Assembly: GCA_964019655.1 (NCBI GenBank)
Contig: CAXHTR010000003.1
Location: forward strand, 310,001-374,000
Reading direction: 5' to 3'
DNA: 64,000 bases
Source of the DNA: Perkinsela sp. pyNocScin1
Taxonomy: Eukaryota > Euglenozoa > Kinetoplastea > Prokinetoplastida > Perkinselidae
Below, piece after piece: positions 16,823-25,752 of this stretch (position 1 is its first letter; each line of letters opens with the position of its first letter). Both the position numbers and the translations under genes were made by a program. The notes under the pieces were generated by a model that saw nothing but the letters and a program-made list of their open reading frames with translations, ran no database searches and was not told the origin of the DNA.

Positions 16823-17827
16823 ATGAACAATGAAATGTTTCTAACTCGCTTGAATGACGTAATCAATCTCATTCTCAATCGAAAATCAGTTCAAGTTCCT
16901 GCTTCTAAAAAGTATATCGAATTTAATACCTACTATTGGTCTGTCTGCATTTTGAAGCTCATCGAAAAGGACCTCACGGAATCGACTTCCGATAGACTTT
17001 TCACCCTTGCACTCGCCTGCATAAACTCCGACGGGGGATTCGGTGTCTCCAAAAGTCCCGAATCTCAGATTTCAGTAACACTGTGTGCTCTCCAGATCGT
17101 TTCTCTACTTCGCCGAGAATTTTCCACGGAACTACAATTGAAAATCATGAGCTATGCGCAAGCTGTTTTGCAGCATGAAACTCTTTTACAAAACAATGGC
17201 ATGAGGACACTCGGCATACAAAACTTATACAGCGCTCTATATTGTTTAAAAGTCACAGATGGGTTGATTGGCATAGATAGGAATGCGACTAAAAACGCCC
17301 TTTTAAAAACTTTGAACTGGGACGGTGGCGTAGGGGCTGGATTTTGCGATGAATCGCATGCTGCACAGGCATTCTGTTGCTTGGCATCGTTGGATATCCT
17401 TGGAACGATAGATTCCATTTCTGCAAGAGCGCGCGAAAGGCTTGCCTTATGGCTCGCTGACTGTCAATGCAGCGATGGTGGGTTCTGTGGACGACCGAAT
17501 AAAAAAAGTGATTCGTGCTACTCGTGGTGGATAAACGCCTCGTTGCAACTTTTGCGCAAAGATCGCTGGATAGACACACCTAATGCGGAGGATTTCGTGT
17601 GGTCTTGTGTGAGTCACGAATCACCTGGATTTAGCGATAAACCCGGGAACAACCCTGATCCTTATCATACATTTTTTGGATTCATGGGGCTTGCACTTTT
17701 ACATGACGAGGCCCATAAAAAGGAAAAAAATGGTGTTGAACTTAGCAAAATTTCATGTACTTATGCACTTCCACTGGAAATAGCCAATTGTTTTTCAAGC
17801 GCATCAGAAACTTGGAATCTCATTTGA
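16823..17827 (+). CDS. RABGGTB: Rab geranylgeranyltransferase beta subunit
   Basis: A 334-residue alpha-alpha-barrel prenyltransferase subunit. QF/GGF repeats are visible (NSDGGFGVSKSPES, NWDGGVGAG, CSDGGFCGRPNKKSDSCYSWW, ESPGFSDKPGNNPDPYHTFFG). Zinc ligands are expected at D230, C232 and H282. The S-P-G-F-S-D-K-P-G and P-D-P-Y-H-T motifs are typical of the type II beta subunit rather than farnesyltransferase. With an alpha subunit and REP it attaches geranylgeranyl groups to Rab GTPases. Length matches the family. The start follows an in-frame leader without another ATG. Confidence 0.93.
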   Translation: MNNEMFLTRLNDVINLILNRKSVQVPASKKYIEFNTYYWSVCILKLIEKDLTESTSDRLFTLALACINSDGGFGVSKSPESQISVTLCALQIVSLLRREFSTELQLKIMSYAQAVLQHETLLQNNGMRTLGIQNLYSALYCLKVTDGLIGIDRNATKNALLKTLNWDGGVGAGFCDESHAAQAFCCLASLDILGTIDSISARARERLALWLADCQCSDGGFCGRPNKKSDSCYSWWINASLQLLRKDRWIDTPNAEDFVWSCVSHESPGFSDKPGNNPDPYHTFFGFMGLALLHDEAHKKEKNGVELSKISCTYALPLEIANCFSSASETWNLI

Positions 17828-17902
17828 GGCAGCTTGAAGAAAATGCATCGTCACAACGGACCGTAAGCCGTGTTCAATTTGTTCCCCTTCTTTTGATATA
17901 AA

Positions 17903-18817
17903 ATGACTGATGAAGCAAAACATATATATTCTCTTGGAAGATCGCATTTCATGCATGGATATGGGCACGAATGCTTACCATCTTCATTTATGATCCGTGA
18001 TGGCGTGGAAAATGAAAGCCCTTCGACACTCCTACACTCTGTATCTCAAATCATCACAAATACCACAAAGGATAAAGAGGCGCCGCATCATGCGTTTTTA
18101 TGTGAGTCTCTTTACTATGATGAAGCACTGACAGTGCTGAAGCGGTACGAGCAGCATGCCGAGGAATGGCTTGAAAGTCATGCGAGCAGTCTCTTCATCA
18201 TCAACGCATCGGCTGCGTCGCTCTTTGCGATTGGCTACACCAGCGGTGTTATCGCAGACCTCGGCAAGACCCATTCAACAGTGCTTGCTTGCGAGAATGG
18301 CAATTTGATTCACGGATCTGTGCAAAATGCCCATTCTAGCGAGAAAATTGAGGGTGATCCTGTGAATGCAATTTCCAGCGATATCCAGTCACTTCCCGAC
18401 GGTAGTCCATTGTGCAATAAGCCTGTTCATCAACCAATAGATTTTCATCGAGCCCTATTTGATCCACAAGCGCTACGTGAAGCGAGCATAACTTCGTATA
18501 AATGTATGAAGCCTCTAAAGTATGTACCGATGGCCAATCGGATCACACATGAGCTACTTACAGGAGGGAACGCACTTTTTCCAGGGCTTTCACAATGGCT
18601 GCAATTTCAGCTTACAAGGTATGATTGCCCACTTTCAGTTTTGGACGTGAAAAAAATCCGACCACGGAAGGACGTGCCGTCTAACCCACAGATACTTCCA
18701 TTTCAGGGCACGGCAATACTTAGTGAATATCTGACTGAATCATCTTCTATTTCGAGGAGAGAATATGCAGAGAGCGGAGGTCGCATTGTGGCCCAAAAGC
18801 TTATGTGCAATTTGTAG
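17903..18817 (+). CDS. Divergent actin-related protein
   Basis: A 304-residue protein, shorter than actin (about 375). Actin-fold landmarks are recognisable: an N-terminal strand pair (YSLGRSHFMHGYGHECLPSSF), the phosphate-2 and connect region (ASAASLFAIGYTSGVIADLGKTHSTVLACENG), the adenosine loop (ELLTGGNALFPGLSQWLQFQL), and the C-terminal block (FQGTAILSEYL ... ISRREYAESGGRIV). The first phosphate loop has lost the usual D-x-G-S/T, so ATP binding may be altered. Such ARPs typically act in nuclear chromatin remodellers or dynactin; I cannot place this one. Confidence 0.78.
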   Translation: MTDEAKHIYSLGRSHFMHGYGHECLPSSFMIRDGVENESPSTLLHSVSQIITNTTKDKEAPHHAFLCESLYYDEALTVLKRYEQHAEEWLESHASSLFIINASAASLFAIGYTSGVIADLGKTHSTVLACENGNLIHGSVQNAHSSEKIEGDPVNAISSDIQSLPDGSPLCNKPVHQPIDFHRALFDPQALREASITSYKCMKPLKYVPMANRITHELLTGGNALFPGLSQWLQFQLTRYDCPLSVLDVKKIRPRKDVPSNPQILPFQGTAILSEYLTESSSISRREYAESGGRIVAQKLMCNL

Positions 18818-18886
18818 AAAAAGTCTTGTGATATCCATGCTAACATATCGATATGCTACAAGCTAATATCTTTTCCTCCTTGTTCC

Positions 18887-19843
18887 ATGCTCGCTCATTC
18901 TCTGATACTATTCATCAGATCAGGACGATCTTCCCTCAAGTTCGGCTCCCACTTCCGGCCTTCCAAAGGCAAATTCAAACAGCTCGAACGATATACCCGA
19001 AATGCCGCGAACGTCAATAAATTTGCCCAGTCTCCGAGTCGCCGCATCCCTCAGCATGCTCGATTTAATCCAGAGAGCGTGCTGCACACAAAAGCTGAGA
19101 CAGGTGAATCCATGAAATGGTGGCACCATCAACGCCTCGTATTGCCAAATATACCTCCTGAGGACTGGGAACATCCAACACCGATCGGGTCAAGGGTTTG
19201 GCCTAAAGGATGGGATGATGATCATGCAGCTCAAATGCACGCACTTTACGATGGCGGTATGAAGCATCACGTCCTTGCTGCTGTTCAGCGAGTAGTACAC
19301 GAAGAGGTGGTCAAGGACGGATACGATCTGCGTGAAGTTGATTTTGAGGGAAAACCAACAACAGAGCTTCCGCAGATGGACCGCATCAATGAGTTCATAT
19401 TAGAAGAAGAAACTATTCGAGCGCGAGTTTTTAACAGGGTTCTCGATGAAATATATAGGATTCCCACCTTGTCGAGAGTGCGAGATAGAATTCGCTCCAT
19501 TGAGACGCTTGCATGCTTTGTGGAGGATTTTATCTTGCAGACCAAAACAAAGCCATCGTTGGCTGTCCCTAAAAAAGTAGAAGCCTTTATTGAGAGCCAG
19601 TCAGTGAAGCCATCGTTTGGTTTTGAATTTGTATTGCCGCACACGCATCGTGGGAGGATGGAGCAGGCGTGGGAGAACCTTTTCATTCATAACTGGCAGT
19701 TTGGAAAGGCAGTTTACACGCCGCAATCAAAGGAAGAGAGTCGCGGAAACATCCTTTGGGCTCGACTTTCGAAAGATTGGGAAGATCGAATGAAGCATGA
19801 GAAAAGAAATATCCCGGGTAGCATAGACTTTGGCACCAATTGA
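18887..19843 (+). CDS. Unknown protein with possible mitochondrial presequence
   Basis: A 318-residue protein from the ATG at 18887. The first 45 residues are basic and serine-rich with hardly any acidic residue, as in mitochondrial presequences. The body has a Trp/Pro-rich segment (PPEDWEHPTPIGSRVWPKGWDDD) and an arginine-rich helical middle, ending in SIDFGTN. These features recall kinetoplastid-specific mitoribosomal proteins, but no family is identified. A pyrimidine tract overlaps the N-terminus, so a downstream start is possible. Confidence 0.6.
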   Translation: MLAHSLILFIRSGRSSLKFGSHFRPSKGKFKQLERYTRNAANVNKFAQSPSRRIPQHARFNPESVLHTKAETGESMKWWHHQRLVLPNIPPEDWEHPTPIGSRVWPKGWDDDHAAQMHALYDGGMKHHVLAAVQRVVHEEVVKDGYDLREVDFEGKPTTELPQMDRINEFILEEETIRARVFNRVLDEIYRIPTLSRVRDRIRSIETLACFVEDFILQTKTKPSLAVPKKVEAFIESQSVKPSFGFEFVLPHTHRGRMEQAWENLFIHNWQFGKAVYTPQSKEESRGNILWARLSKDWEDRMKHEKRNIPGSIDFGTN

Positions 19844-19985
19844 GGTCAATGATTCGATGCATTAGTACCGCTCCAGCCGTCTAATGAAAACCCATAGTAC
19901 TTAGAAATTGTTAAGTTGAGTTATAGTACCTTCTTTTCTCGCTGCATAAATGTACTTTATGAAGAGATAAAACGTCACTGCCAGC

Positions 19986-20732
19986 ATGTTTAGAAATCTA
20001 GGCAAGCAGTTGCCGAGTAAATCGTTTGCGGCAAGCACGCGAGTTCTGAAAGTATGGCAAGTGTCGCGAACACAATCAAGATCAATGGTAGAATCTTTGG
20101 ACGTTGAGGCCCGTTTACAGCGCATGCACACTCTGTCATACAATTTATGTGCAATCTTGCAGAAAAAGCCAGACTCTTTTAGGAAAAGATTAAATGTTGC
20201 GCATGAAAACTTTGGATCGCGCCGTAGATCACGAGAAAATACGAAAGTTTTACCAGGAGCGATGAATGACACGACAGGTACGGAGCCAAGTGGCCAGATG
20301 CTTTCCATTGCTGATCTCAAAAAAGCTTATGAACTATATTACTCCGAACTTACTTTGTTGATGTGCGAAAAGCATGTCCTACGTGCACTTTTTGATTCCA
20401 TTCGCTGGAAACAAAATACGTACAATATGGATGGAGTCCCGATGCATATTTATCAAACCAGTATGGATGCTGCGCACTTACACATGGTCAGCCCTGCTGA
20501 TTTACAAAAAGGCAGTACACACAGTCATACTTTGGAATCAAATAAGAATAGCAACACGGGTCAGGCCAAAATTCACGATACGCAAGCATCGCTTTGCTTA
20601 AAATATTGTCGATCTTTGCGCGAGAGAAAGACTCTGAGACAAATTCTTTACATTTTAGAGCATGAATGGCGACTTGAGGCAGGCAATTGTACCATCTCGC
20701 TCTATGATTGCCTTTCAAGCTTCCAAAACTAA
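19986..20732 (+). CDS. Unknown protein, probably mitochondrial
   Basis: A 248-residue protein starting MFRNLGKQLPSKSFAAST 1 nt after an AG that closes a pyrimidine-rich stretch (19983-19984). The N-terminal 35 residues are basic without acidic residues, typical of a mitochondrial presequence. The rest is helical with LYR-like potential (RLQRMHTLSYNLCAIL) but no complete LYR motif. A Ser/Asn-rich linker precedes a basic C-terminal helix. No family recognised. Confidence 0.58.
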   Translation: MFRNLGKQLPSKSFAASTRVLKVWQVSRTQSRSMVESLDVEARLQRMHTLSYNLCAILQKKPDSFRKRLNVAHENFGSRRRSRENTKVLPGAMNDTTGTEPSGQMLSIADLKKAYELYYSELTLLMCEKHVLRALFDSIRWKQNTYNMDGVPMHIYQTSMDAAHLHMVSPADLQKGSTHSHTLESNKNSNTGQAKIHDTQASLCLKYCRSLRERKTLRQILYILEHEWRLEAGNCTISLYDCLSSFQN

Positions 20733-20936
20733 TTCAAATAGTATTTAAGGGGCGTTTTAGGTGAGCTGAATAATTAGTATGTTCTCGACGGCCTACTGAA
20801 ACGATCCTGCCGAAGGCTCAGTGAGACTTTCGCTGAGCTATAAATCAATTGCACTAAACTTGAGTTACTTCCGTGAGTGTGTATGATATTAAAATTTTTT
20901 ACTTAAGGCTACGCCCTAGTATTCTATCTGGTAAAC

Positions 20937-21554
20937 ATGATTGGGACTCTACCCCTGGTGCTTCTTCACATGTTGTGCGGAGCAGCTTCTCCTCCGATTC
21001 CTGAGGACGAAATTCGAGCAATGAAGATGAAGGATCTGCGCGCCTTCTTGGAGGATCGTGATGTAAGCTACGCGCATTGCGTAGAAAAGAGCGATTTCAT
21101 TAAGACTGCCCTCGCTGTGAAAGATCAAGCTATTAGTCCAGAGAAGCTGAAGCTTAAGGGCTACATGGGTGAGTTTCCAACAAGTACGTTCTGGAAATTC
21201 TGGGCGAATGAGGCTACCGGCGTAGCTGCTGCGCAAAAATGTTCTTTGAAAGGACAAGAAATGATCAAAAATGCGGTAGAGTCATGCCTTGAGCAATTCG
21301 GAAAGTCAACAGCGCGCAAATTGAAGAAGGACCCAACGGATCTTCTTAAAACGTCCCTGAAGTCTCCATATTACCAGGCTGGTGTGCAGACTCTTATCGA
21401 TCTCACGAGGATGTGTTCTTCAAATATCCCTGGTAGAGAAACAGCTATTAGAAAATACTGCGAATCTCATCTCATCCCGTGGGTGACGAATGTGGGCATT
21501 GAAAATACAAATCCAATGTACGAAGTTCTTCATGAGCCTACAAAGGAACTGTGA
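20937..21554 (+). CDS. Secreted or ER protein with SAP/ARMET-C-like domain
   Basis: A 205-residue protein with an N-terminal signal peptide (MIGTLPLVLLHMLCGAAS, cleavage likely near residue 18-20). It is followed by IRAMKMKDLRAFLEDRDVSY and AHCVEKSDFIKTAL, an SAP-like helix pair with the C-V-E-K motif seen in ARMET-C/MANF-type and related ER domains. The remaining 130 residues are helical with no known domain and no C-terminal KDEL-like signal (ends TKEL). The SAP-like block resembles those in the 11065 and 11668 genes. It probably acts in the secretory pathway or is exported. Confidence 0.72.
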   Translation: MIGTLPLVLLHMLCGAASPPIPEDEIRAMKMKDLRAFLEDRDVSYAHCVEKSDFIKTALAVKDQAISPEKLKLKGYMGEFPTSTFWKFWANEATGVAAAQKCSLKGQEMIKNAVESCLEQFGKSTARKLKKDPTDLLKTSLKSPYYQAGVQTLIDLTRMCSSNIPGRETAIRKYCESHLIPWVTNVGIENTNPMYEVLHEPTKEL

Positions 21555-21668
21555 TTTTTACGTATCCCTGTATGACACGCTTTCAAATTAGATAAAATCC
21601 AGTATTCGGTAGGTAAATATTGAACTGATCTATGTTGAAATTTTTAACTTTATTTCTGACGCAATGCA

Positions 21669-22160
21669 ATGAGGAACGATTACATGGACACCCGAATCGA
21701 GCTTTCGCGATTCGGAATACGGCATATATTGCTCGTAAACATAGATGATATCCCAGATTTTTTTCAGCAGTGTGACATACGCCAGCAGTCAGCAAGCCCA
21801 CTCGTTTCTGTGAATAAAGGTATTTTTGTCTGGTGCTTTTGCAGCCGATCGCAGACACAACTTAGCAAAATTCTCGGCAATTTGACGTATTTCATTCTTC
21901 TGTCACGCCAAATGGTTGAGATCGATTGCACACCACATATAAAAAAAGATAGTGCGTGCATTGCATTGTGTATGACATTAGGAGAGCTCCATGAGCGTGT
22001 GCCCTTTGATGTGCCAGTGACAGTTTTAGGTTGCGATGCTCTTATGTCCGAAGCGAATGATCGCATAAGTGATGGGCGAGACTTTGCTATCATATCAGCC
22101 GGGCGGGGCCGACAAAGCTGGGTTTTATTACTACAGCATCGATTGTCAGCACAACCTTAA
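21669..22160 (+). CDS. NYN/PIN-like domain protein B (paralogue of 10397)
   Basis: A 163-residue protein from the ATG at 21669; an ATG at 21684 follows an AG and may be the true start. It aligns with the 10397 product across the core: ILLVNIDDIPDFF with ILMVDMNAIRNLF, VEIDCTPHIKKDS with IEIDVTPNIREDA, and VTVLGCDALMSEANDRIS with FTILAPDDVYSEIVVRIS. The first acidic position is shifted (VNID against VDMN) and one of the paired Asp residues is missing, so nuclease activity may be lost. It is shorter than its paralogue at both ends. Function unknown. Confidence 0.58.
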   Translation: MRNDYMDTRIELSRFGIRHILLVNIDDIPDFFQQCDIRQQSASPLVSVNKGIFVWCFCSRSQTQLSKILGNLTYFILLSRQMVEIDCTPHIKKDSACIALCMTLGELHERVPFDVPVTVLGCDALMSEANDRISDGRDFAIISAGRGRQSWVLLLQHRLSAQP

Positions 22161-22329
22161 GCTGATGTATATCTTTATCCGCGCAATGAAGATAATAAAA
22201 AGAGTGGTCCTGCCGCTAGAGCAAGAAATACGGAGACTCTTAGTTAGTACCTGCTTTGAGCTCATATAGCTCTATTCAGGAAAACGCTTAATTCTAGATA
22301 ATGCTTTTCTACTTATAAAACGAAGCACG

Positions 22330-23337
22330 ATGGTAAGCAAGCGCATGAGCATGCTTGAAGCGATTAATCTTGCCCTCGATGATGCACTGAAAAGAGAAAG
22401 TCGGGCGCTCGTTTTTGGCTCAGATGTTTCCGAAGGCGGAGTCTTTCGATGCTCTCAGGGCCTACAGCACAAGTATGGGAAGGCTCGCGTTTTCAACACA
22501 CCGCTATGCGAGCAAGGTATTGCAGGTTTCGCAATCGGTCTCGCTTCAAACGGCTGGAAGCCAATTGCCGAAATTCAATTTGCAGACTACATTTTCCCCG
22601 CTTTTGATCAGCTTCTTAATGAGGCGGCAAAATATAGATTTCGAAGTGGAGGTGAATTTAATTGTGGGGGTCTCGTTGTCCGTGCACCATGTGGCACTAT
22701 GGGTCATGGTGGCCTCTACCACAGCCAGTCTCCAGAGGCATATATCTGTCACACGCCAGGCGTCAAGGTTGTCATGCCATCGAACCCTGCTGATGCATAT
22801 AACTTATTAAAAGCATGCATCAAAGACGAAAATCCGTGTCTTTTTTTAGAACCTAAGGCTCTTTATAGAAATGTCATGGACTGTGATCTCGATGGAGATC
22901 AGGCATCACTCTGTAAGGCTAAAATTCTTAAACGTGGCTCACATCTAACCATAATAACCTACGGGCAACAGGTTCATAAGGTCATGCATGCCCTCAGTGT
23001 TCTGGACAGAATTAGGCCATCGCTTTCCCTTGAAGTTGTGGACTTAAGGACCCTTTTACCATATGATCTTGGAACTATTGTGGAGTCGGTGAAACGCACA
23101 GGCAGAATTCTCTTTACTCACGAATCCCCAGAAACATGTAGTATAAGCGCTGAGATTATTTCTCGGATCGCATCAGACTGCTTTGCATTCCTGCACGCAC
23201 CACCGACGCGTGTTTGCGGCTTCGACGCGCCAGTCCCGCACATTAATGAGTATGTACACATACCTAACGAGGACAGGCTCTTGAAAAAGATTGTCGAAAT
23301 TTGTTCCCCCAAAGAATGTATTGAGTGTGAGCTCTAA
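22330..23337 (+). CDS. BCKDHB: Branched-chain 2-oxoacid dehydrogenase E1 component, beta subunit
   Basis: A 335-residue protein. GSDVSEGGVFRCSQGLQ, RVFNTPLCEQGIAGFAIG, EIQFADYIFPAFDQ and LYHSQSPEAYICHTPG are near-identical to BCKDH E1 beta motifs and separate it from pyruvate dehydrogenase E1 beta (the GGVFR segment). With E1 alpha it performs thiamine-diphosphate-dependent decarboxylation of branched-chain 2-oxoacids in mitochondria. The conserved domain starts within the first ten residues (MVSKRMSMLEAINLAL), so there is no visible long presequence, and no upstream in-frame ATG was found. The C-terminus is complete. Confidence 0.93.
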   Translation: MVSKRMSMLEAINLALDDALKRESRALVFGSDVSEGGVFRCSQGLQHKYGKARVFNTPLCEQGIAGFAIGLASNGWKPIAEIQFADYIFPAFDQLLNEAAKYRFRSGGEFNCGGLVVRAPCGTMGHGGLYHSQSPEAYICHTPGVKVVMPSNPADAYNLLKACIKDENPCLFLEPKALYRNVMDCDLDGDQASLCKAKILKRGSHLTIITYGQQVHKVMHALSVLDRIRPSLSLEVVDLRTLLPYDLGTIVESVKRTGRILFTHESPETCSISAEIISRIASDCFAFLHAPPTRVCGFDAPVPHINEYVHIPNEDRLLKKIVEICSPKECIECEL

Positions 23338-23447
23338 GAGCTGCGTCCAACCACATGATGGGACAGCCTTTATACGTGCAATCTTGAAATCTATAAGTAC
23401 GTGAAGTTTCTTCGTATTTTTTAATTACCAAGCTTTACTTATTTCAT

Positions 23448-24584
23448 ATGGATGACCTGATCGCAAAAAAGCGTAAAGGGGCGCTTTTCTGCGCTCGCCG
23501 GATAATGGACTTGATGGAGAGCCGTAGGTTGAATTTGAATAATGATAGCCCTCATGCTTCAATTTTAACTTCGGCTAATGATGAAATTATCCAGCTTTCT
23601 TCCACATTCTGTGAATATCTTGAAAGCATCATTATGTTCCAAAAAGACGATGTAGCGATCATGTATCAAGCTATTTTAAATACAGCAAAGGATATCTTTG
23701 CAATTATACTAAAGCAGCTCAACGAAAGCGCTGAAACTGAGGGACTGCTTGAGCATCATAATCACGCGCTTGATTCATGGCAAAGCGCATTCATTCAGCC
23801 GGAGCAAATCGCTATAAAATTGAAAGATATTTGTGGAATGGATTACGCAAAGGAGCAGCTCTCCATGGTTTTGCTTTACCCGCTGTATAAAAAGCACATG
23901 AGTGATATCAAACATACTTTGCCGAAGCCGCAGAAATCAGTTCTTCTTTATGGCCCCCCTGGAACTGGAAAGACAATGCTTGTCAAAGCTGCGGCGAATG
24001 CAGCAAGGCTTCCTATTTTAGCACTTACATCAGCAGACTTCATCAGCAAGTGGCAAGGCGAATCTGAAAAAGAGGTCAAGCGGCTTTTCCAAGAGATTGC
24101 TCTAATCAAAAGAGGCATCATTTTCATCGATGAGGCAGATGCAATTTTCTCGAAGAGAAGTGGACACGCCCATGTCAGTATACCAGAAACAGAGTCTGGA
24201 CGACGCATCAAAACAGAATTCTTGATTTTCATTCAGCAATTTTTGGATACAGCCCCAGCACAGACGTTTTTAATAGCTGCAACAAATTTGATTCAAGATA
24301 TCGACCCAGCCTTCCTTCGCCGCTTCGAAAGCAAAATTCCGATAAACATACCGACCACAAACGAGCGAGAGTCTTACCTTCGGTTCAAAGCCCCAGGCTG
24401 GAATGATGCTGACATCATCTCTTTAGCGAGCCAGCTCACTGGCTTCAGCTACGCTGATATGGATAATTTCACCCGTGCTGTTTTCATGAAATTGCTAAGT
24501 GAAAGTCTAACCCATGAACGAGACACAGTAAGACAACCTTGCAAAGCAGATTTCGAATCTATACTTGCAAATTTCAATGTATAA
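23448..24584 (+). CDS. AAA ATPase of the VPS4/katanin/spastin clade
   Basis: A 378-residue protein with a single AAA module. Walker A is LYGPPGTGKT at 168-176, Walker B FIDEAD at 226-231, pore-loop region SKWQGESEKEVKRLF, and the clade-typical SGRRIKTEFL and RRFESKIPI arginine-finger segment. The first 120 residues are helical and could contain an MIT-like bundle. These ATPases pull on ESCRT-III or microtubule substrates. The lack of a clear MIT or C-terminal Vps4 beta domain prevents choosing among VPS4, katanin, fidgetin, spastin and Msp1-type members. Confidence 0.85.
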   Translation: MDDLIAKKRKGALFCARRIMDLMESRRLNLNNDSPHASILTSANDEIIQLSSTFCEYLESIIMFQKDDVAIMYQAILNTAKDIFAIILKQLNESAETEGLLEHHNHALDSWQSAFIQPEQIAIKLKDICGMDYAKEQLSMVLLYPLYKKHMSDIKHTLPKPQKSVLLYGPPGTGKTMLVKAAANAARLPILALTSADFISKWQGESEKEVKRLFQEIALIKRGIIFIDEADAIFSKRSGHAHVSIPETESGRRIKTEFLIFIQQFLDTAPAQTFLIAATNLIQDIDPAFLRRFESKIPINIPTTNERESYLRFKAPGWNDADIISLASQLTGFSYADMDNFTRAVFMKLLSESLTHERDTVRQPCKADFESILANFNV

Positions 24585-24696
24585 AAATCAAATTTTAGAG
24601 CTTTTGAAGGTGACCTTTAAGGAAATTTATGTATTTCGTATTATCGCGCTGTTATTTATTCTGTACCCGAATCGACTTTTCACTTAAAATTTACGA

Positions 24697-25308
24697 ATGC
24701 GAGCATCAAGTTGGAGTAATCGCTCGTTCGCGACGCTTCTTCAAACCTCAAAGCGTTTTTTCTTCGGCAAGGGATGGGACAATGCGTCTCTTGAGGTAGT
24801 CTACCGAGGCATACTCCGGCGACCACACATCAACAACGCCCTCAAAAAACACGTCGTTTCTGTAGTTGACAAGCGAACACTTGAAAACCTCAAGAGTAAA
24901 AGTGCTGAAACCATTGAAAAAAAAATCCCCCTTGGCATATTTTTGACAGCTGACATCGGCGACCCACACCGAGTTTTGAAAGCTTACAGCTTAACGGCAT
25001 ACCCGATTCTTGACGAGTCTGGCAAGCCAACAACGACGCATTTCATGCAGCGTGACCTCCCGCTATTTGCTGATCCCGACGATGATTACTCCAAAGTGGT
25101 GATGCCCCAGCTTGAGATCATCAAACTCCTAGCGTCTGAGATCCTTAAAACGCTAAATTGGGAAGTAAGTCCAAGGGGCGCCGCTTCGTTCCTCGAGTCG
25201 CTCTATCGTGGTGCGGAGATGCCCGACACGCTATTCGAGTCTTCAAAAGTGCTTGATACATTTGATGTTCTCGCTCAGAAATGTGATGTTCAAGCAAAGC
25301 ATCACTAA
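24697..25308 (+). CDS. Unknown protein with mitochondrial targeting sequence
   Basis: A 203-residue protein whose first 25 residues (MRASSWSNRSFATLLQTSKR) are Arg/Ser-rich and free of acidic residues, a classic mitochondrial presequence. The mature part is mixed alpha/beta with a conserved-looking KAYSLTAYPILDESGKP segment. No family recognised; a mitoribosome or mitochondrial RNA-processing role is plausible for this lineage but unproven. Confidence 0.62.
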   Translation: MRASSWSNRSFATLLQTSKRFFFGKGWDNASLEVVYRGILRRPHINNALKKHVVSVVDKRTLENLKSKSAETIEKKIPLGIFLTADIGDPHRVLKAYSLTAYPILDESGKPTTTHFMQRDLPLFADPDDDYSKVVMPQLEIIKLLASEILKTLNWEVSPRGAASFLESLYRGAEMPDTLFESSKVLDTFDVLAQKCDVQAKHH

Positions 25309-25402
25309 ATTTCGATCAAATATGTGAAGTTAAAAGCATTCATGAATCTATCTTAGTCCAGTGCATCAGACTTTTTCATTTCGCATTTCATAAACATTTG
25401 CA

Positions 25403-25606
25403 ATGAATGCACCACCATATCAAGACTTGAACCGCCCAGAGAATTTCCAGAGTGTCCAGGCCAGGCCCGCCGGGGCTAAATACATTTGTGCTCAGTGCAA
25501 TGCACCGTCGACGCTGCGCCTGACAGACATGATTATTTGCCCATACTGCCAAGGGCGAATTTTTCTCAAACCGCGGGGAACTCCGACAGTGTATTCTACA
25601 AACTGA
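25403..25606 (+). CDS. RPB12: RNA polymerase shared subunit RPB12/ABC10-alpha
   Basis: A 67-residue protein with a C4 zinc ribbon: YICAQC (C29, C32) and ICPYCQGRIFLKPR (C46, C49). The RIF-x-K-x-R tail corresponds to the RI-[ML]-[FY]-K-x-R end of RPB12. RPB12 is shared by RNA polymerases I, II and III and stabilises the RPB3 subassembly. The N-terminal 25 residues are an unstructured extension, common in this family. Confidence 0.88.
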   Translation: MNAPPYQDLNRPENFQSVQARPAGAKYICAQCNAPSTLRLTDMIICPYCQGRIFLKPRGTPTVYSTN

Positions 25607-25680
25607 AGATTTTTTGTGTGAGAGACGTGTACTAGCCCTGTGCTATTAATGCTGAAAACGATTGAACGTCCTTTATGTAT

Positions 25681-25724
25681 ATTTTATCTTTTCGTCTTTT
25701 ATGCAACTATTGCCTGCTCTCCAG
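25681..25724 (+). promoter_or_regulatory. Probable trans-splice acceptor for ADAT3
   Basis: The tract attttatcttttcgtctttt and onward to tgcctgctctccag ends in AG at 25723-25724. It sits in the first part of the longer ORF (25675) and places the ATG at 25753 as the likely start. Confidence 0.6.
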
Positions 25725-25752
25725 GAGACACAAAAGTAGGAGAAGTTGCTTC

